Shown piece after piece: positions 18,742 to 20,460 of a DNA stretch of 20,460 nucleotides. A program made the translations under genes and the position numbers. A model generated the notes under the pieces. The model was given only the letters and a program-made list of their open reading frames with translations, did no database searches and was not told where the DNA came from. Position 1 is the first letter of the stretch. Each line of letters starts with the position of its first letter. Source of the stretch: Candidatus Saccharibacteria bacterium UBA6039 (GTDB lineage: Bacteria > Patescibacteriota > Saccharimonadia > Saccharimonadales > Saccharimonadaceae); the NCBI GenBank assembly GCA_002427805.1, contig DIZB01000011.1, positions 1 through 20,460 of the forward strand. The letters run 5' to 3'.

Positions 18742-20460
18742 ATGAACCCTACGCAAACCCAGGCCCCACCCGCCGAACCCGAAACCGAAGCCCCCGCCCT
18801 GAAGCGTGCGGCGGTGTATTTGCGGGTTTCTACGGCCCGTCAGGCCAACAAAAATGGCGAGGCCGAGGGTTACTCGATCCCGGCCCAAAGAGCCGTGTGT
18901 AGCCGCAAGGCGGCCGAATTAGGGGCAGAAGTTACCGAGGAGTACGTCGACGCTGGAGCCTCGGCGCGTTCGGCGGATAGGCCTGGGCTACAGGCACTAT
19001 TAACCAGAGTCGAGGTCGGGGATCTCGACTTCGTCATTGTTCACAAGCTCGACCGACTGGCCAGGGACCGAGCCGACGACGTCATGATCGGCATCAAGAT
19101 TCATCAGGCCGGCGCCGTGCTGGTCTCGGCCAGTGAACAGATCGATGACACTCCAGCCGGCACGCTGCTGCACGGCATCATGGCCACGATCGCGGAGTTC
19201 TATTCCAAGAACCTCTCGAACGAAGCCAAGAAAGGAATCGCTGAAAAAGCCAAGCGTGGGGGAACGCATGGCGTCGCACCACTTGGTTACTTCAATACGC
19301 TCTCGCGAGTAAATGGACATGAGGTCAAAGGCGTTGAGATCGACGAAGAGCGTGCCGATCATATTCGCTGGGCTTTTGCTGCGTACGCAACAGGTGACTG
19401 GAGCATCACCCAGATTCAGGATGCGCTCGAGGAACGCGGCCTAAAGAGTCGAACTAGCCAAGCTTTCATCGGCACGCCGCTCAACCACGCACAGGTGCAT
19501 CGCATGCTGACGCACCCGTATTACATCGGCAAGGTCGTGCACCGCGGTGTCATCTATCCCGGCATTCACGAGTCACTGGTGTCCGAAGCTGAGTGGTTTG
19601 CCGTGCAGACAATTCTGGCGACCAGGCGTATTGCTGGTGACCGAGCGTGGCGACACAGCCACTATCTCAAGGGGACCGTGTTCTGCGAACGGTGCAAAGG
19701 TCGAATGGGCTTTGGTCACTCGCGCGGCAAGATGGGCGTCGTCTATACGTACTTCTTCTGCCTCGGCCGTCACACGGGTAGGACCGAGTGTGATCTGCCG
19801 TACGTGAATGTTGATGAGCTCGAGAAGCGAATCGAACAGCTCTGGCGCAAGGTGCAGTTCTCGGAAGAAACCATTCAGCGCACGCGTGAAATTATTGACG
19901 AAGAGCTGGCCTTGTCCGAGAAGCAAGCAGCAGGACTGGCAGCCGATCAGCGACGTCGCTTGCAACGCCTCGAGAGACAAAAACAGAAGCTCATTGATGC
20001 GTATCTTGCCGAGGCCCTCACGGTTGAGGATCTCAAACCACGACAGGCAGCCGTCATGGCTGAAATGGCAGACGCCCAGCGACTGATCGAAGCAACGGAG
20101 CTCAACGGCCAAATCATCCGAGAGCGAATTGATGTTGTACTCGAGCTCCTTCGACGAGCTGGTGATCTGTACGCGCTATGCAGCCCAGACCAGCGTCGCA
20201 TGCTGAATCAGGCGATGTTTGAAGCTATTCGAGTCGACATCCAAGACGACGGAATCGCTAACAATCATGTCGAGGTAACAGGGGAGCTCAGTGCACCGGC
20301 AATGGCAGTTGCTAGCCTCGCTGCCGAGTTACAGGGGAACAAAAAAGAAACCCCAAATGGGCTTTCGCTCACTCGGGGTTTCAACTTAACTAACTTGGCG
20401 GAGAGACAGGGATTCGAACCCTGGTTAGAGTTTCCCCTAAACACGCTTTCCAAGCGTGCG
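18742..20460 (+). CDS. Large serine recombinase, 3' end beyond window
   Basis: The frame is open for 573 codons to the window end. The layout equals that of the recombinase at 8462-10306. A resolvase domain has YLRVSTARQ (catalytic Ser30) and VIVHKLDRLARD, followed by GGTHGVAPLGY. The zinc ribbon is CERCKGRMGFG...FFCLGRHTGRTECDLPY, and a coiled coil follows. By eye well over half of the aligned residues are identical to the first recombinase. The last visible residues (from LAERQGFEPW) are antisense to tRNA-Ser(GGA). No Shine-Dalgarno site lies at the usual distance. The start is chosen as the first Met before the conserved domain. Confidence 0.92.
   Translation, partial: MNPTQTQAPPAEPETEAPALKRAAVYLRVSTARQANKNGEAEGYSIPAQRAVCSRKAAELGAEVTEEYVDAGASARSADRPGLQALLTRVEVGDLDFVIVHKLDRLARDRADDVMIGIKIHQAGAVLVSASEQIDDTPAGTLLHGIMATIAEFYSKNLSNEAKKGIAEKAKRGGTHGVAPLGYFNTLSRVNGHEVKGVEIDEERADHIRWAFAAYATGDWSITQIQDALEERGLKSRTSQAFIGTPLNHAQVHRMLTHPYYIGKVVHRGVIYPGIHESLVSEAEWFAVQTILATRRIAGDRAWRHSHYLKGTVFCERCKGRMGFGHSRGKMGVVYTYFFCLGRHTGRTECDLPYVNVDELEKRIEQLWRKVQFSEETIQRTREIIDEELALSEKQAAGLAADQRRRLQRLERQKQKLIDAYLAEALTVEDLKPRQAAVMAEMADAQRLIEATELNGQIIRERIDVVLELLRRAGDLYALCSPDQRRMLNQAMFEAIRVDIQDDGIANNHVEVTGELSAPAMAVASLAAELQGNKKETPNGLSLTRGFNLTNLAERQGFEPWLEFPLNTLSKRA
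20341..20382 (-). terminator. tRNA-Ser(GGA) terminator inside the recombinase gene
   Basis: On the minus strand GAAACCCC pairs with GGGGTTTC (plus-strand 20375-20382 and 20347-20354). The inner loop is GC-GAAA-GC, and TTTCTTTTTT follows. It sits 14 bases after the tRNA, in the same place and form as the terminator at 8591-8630. Confidence 0.85.
20396..20460 (-). tRNA. tRNA-Ser(GGA), 5' part beyond window
   Basis: On the minus strand the anticodon arm CACGC-TTGGAAA-GCGTG gives anticodon GGA. A long variable arm (TTTAGGGGAAACTCTAA) follows, then the T arm CAGGGTTCGAATCCCTG, an acceptor 3' strand CTCTCC and an encoded CCA (20396-20398). The D arm and 5' acceptor strand are cut by the window end. 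It reads UCC and UCU codons. Confidence 0.93.

Larger units (their letters stand above)
17113..20400 (+). mobile_element. Integrative element in tRNA-Ser(GGA), left end tentative
   Basis: The right junction is the 3' end of tRNA-Ser(GGA) at 20396. The left end is not certain. TGGCGG at 17113-17118 repeats the tRNA-end TGGCGG (20396-20401, plus-strand reading) in the same orientation, mirroring the CCGCCA pair of the first element. Alternatively the element starts near 17883, where GC-richer sequence begins. Probable contents are the recombinase, the coupled small gene pair and perhaps the membrane protein at 17214. Confidence 0.35.

Overview
The window looks like a chromosomal segment of a Patescibacteria/CPR bacterium, most likely Candidatus Saccharibacteria (TM7). 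The grounds are short gene spacing, many apparently leaderless genes, a small core set (tsaD, FemAB-type transferase, valS, rlmH, HIT, Hsp20) and standard genetic code. The taxon is an inference from gene content and was not checked against a database. The first 15 bases match the end of the Nextera mosaic-end adapter, so the contig probably starts in the middle of a gene.

Positions 16-6203 form an accessory array. Seven copies (E1-E7) of one directly repeated element separate six intervals that each carry one to three unrelated genes on either strand: a PQ-loop-like membrane protein, a short asparaginase-like protein, a P-loop kinase plus a small ORF, a TetR regulator with a coupled partner, a GT2 glycosyltransferase with a small membrane protein, and a short-chain dehydrogenase. 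A partial gene lies before E1. Each of E1-E6 is a roughly 30-base core followed by one of two unrelated intrinsic terminators. E7, at the junction with the core chromosome, keeps only the first 21 bases. The arrangement resembles an integron-like cassette array, except that cassettes carry their own promoters and a terminator at the upstream end. No tyrosine recombinase is visible in the window.

Positions 6204-8577 hold ordinary chromosomal genes (PAP2 phosphatase, Nudix hydrolase, Hsp20), a comF remnant with an apparent internal deletion, and tRNA-Ser(UGA). Directly behind that tRNA lies a compact element consisting essentially of one large serine recombinase. Its reading frame runs antisense through the tRNA gene. 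Then follow tsaD, a FemAB-type transferase, valS with a strongly structured leader, a small hypothetical gene, rlmH and a HIT-family gene.

The right end (about 17.1-20.46 kb) appears to be a second element. It holds a related large serine recombinase whose frame again runs antisense into a tRNA-Ser gene, this time tRNA-Ser(GGA) and cut by the window end. It also holds a coupled pair of small genes and a region dense in inverted repeats. Both recombinase genes contain, just before the tRNA, a GNRA-loop hairpin that would act as the terminator of the tRNA.

A recurrent start signal runs through the host-like genes: a TATAAT-like hexamer exactly 6 bases (sometimes 7-8) before the start codon. 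This predicts leaderless mRNAs. Second genes of operons and the foreign-looking genes use Shine-Dalgarno sites instead.
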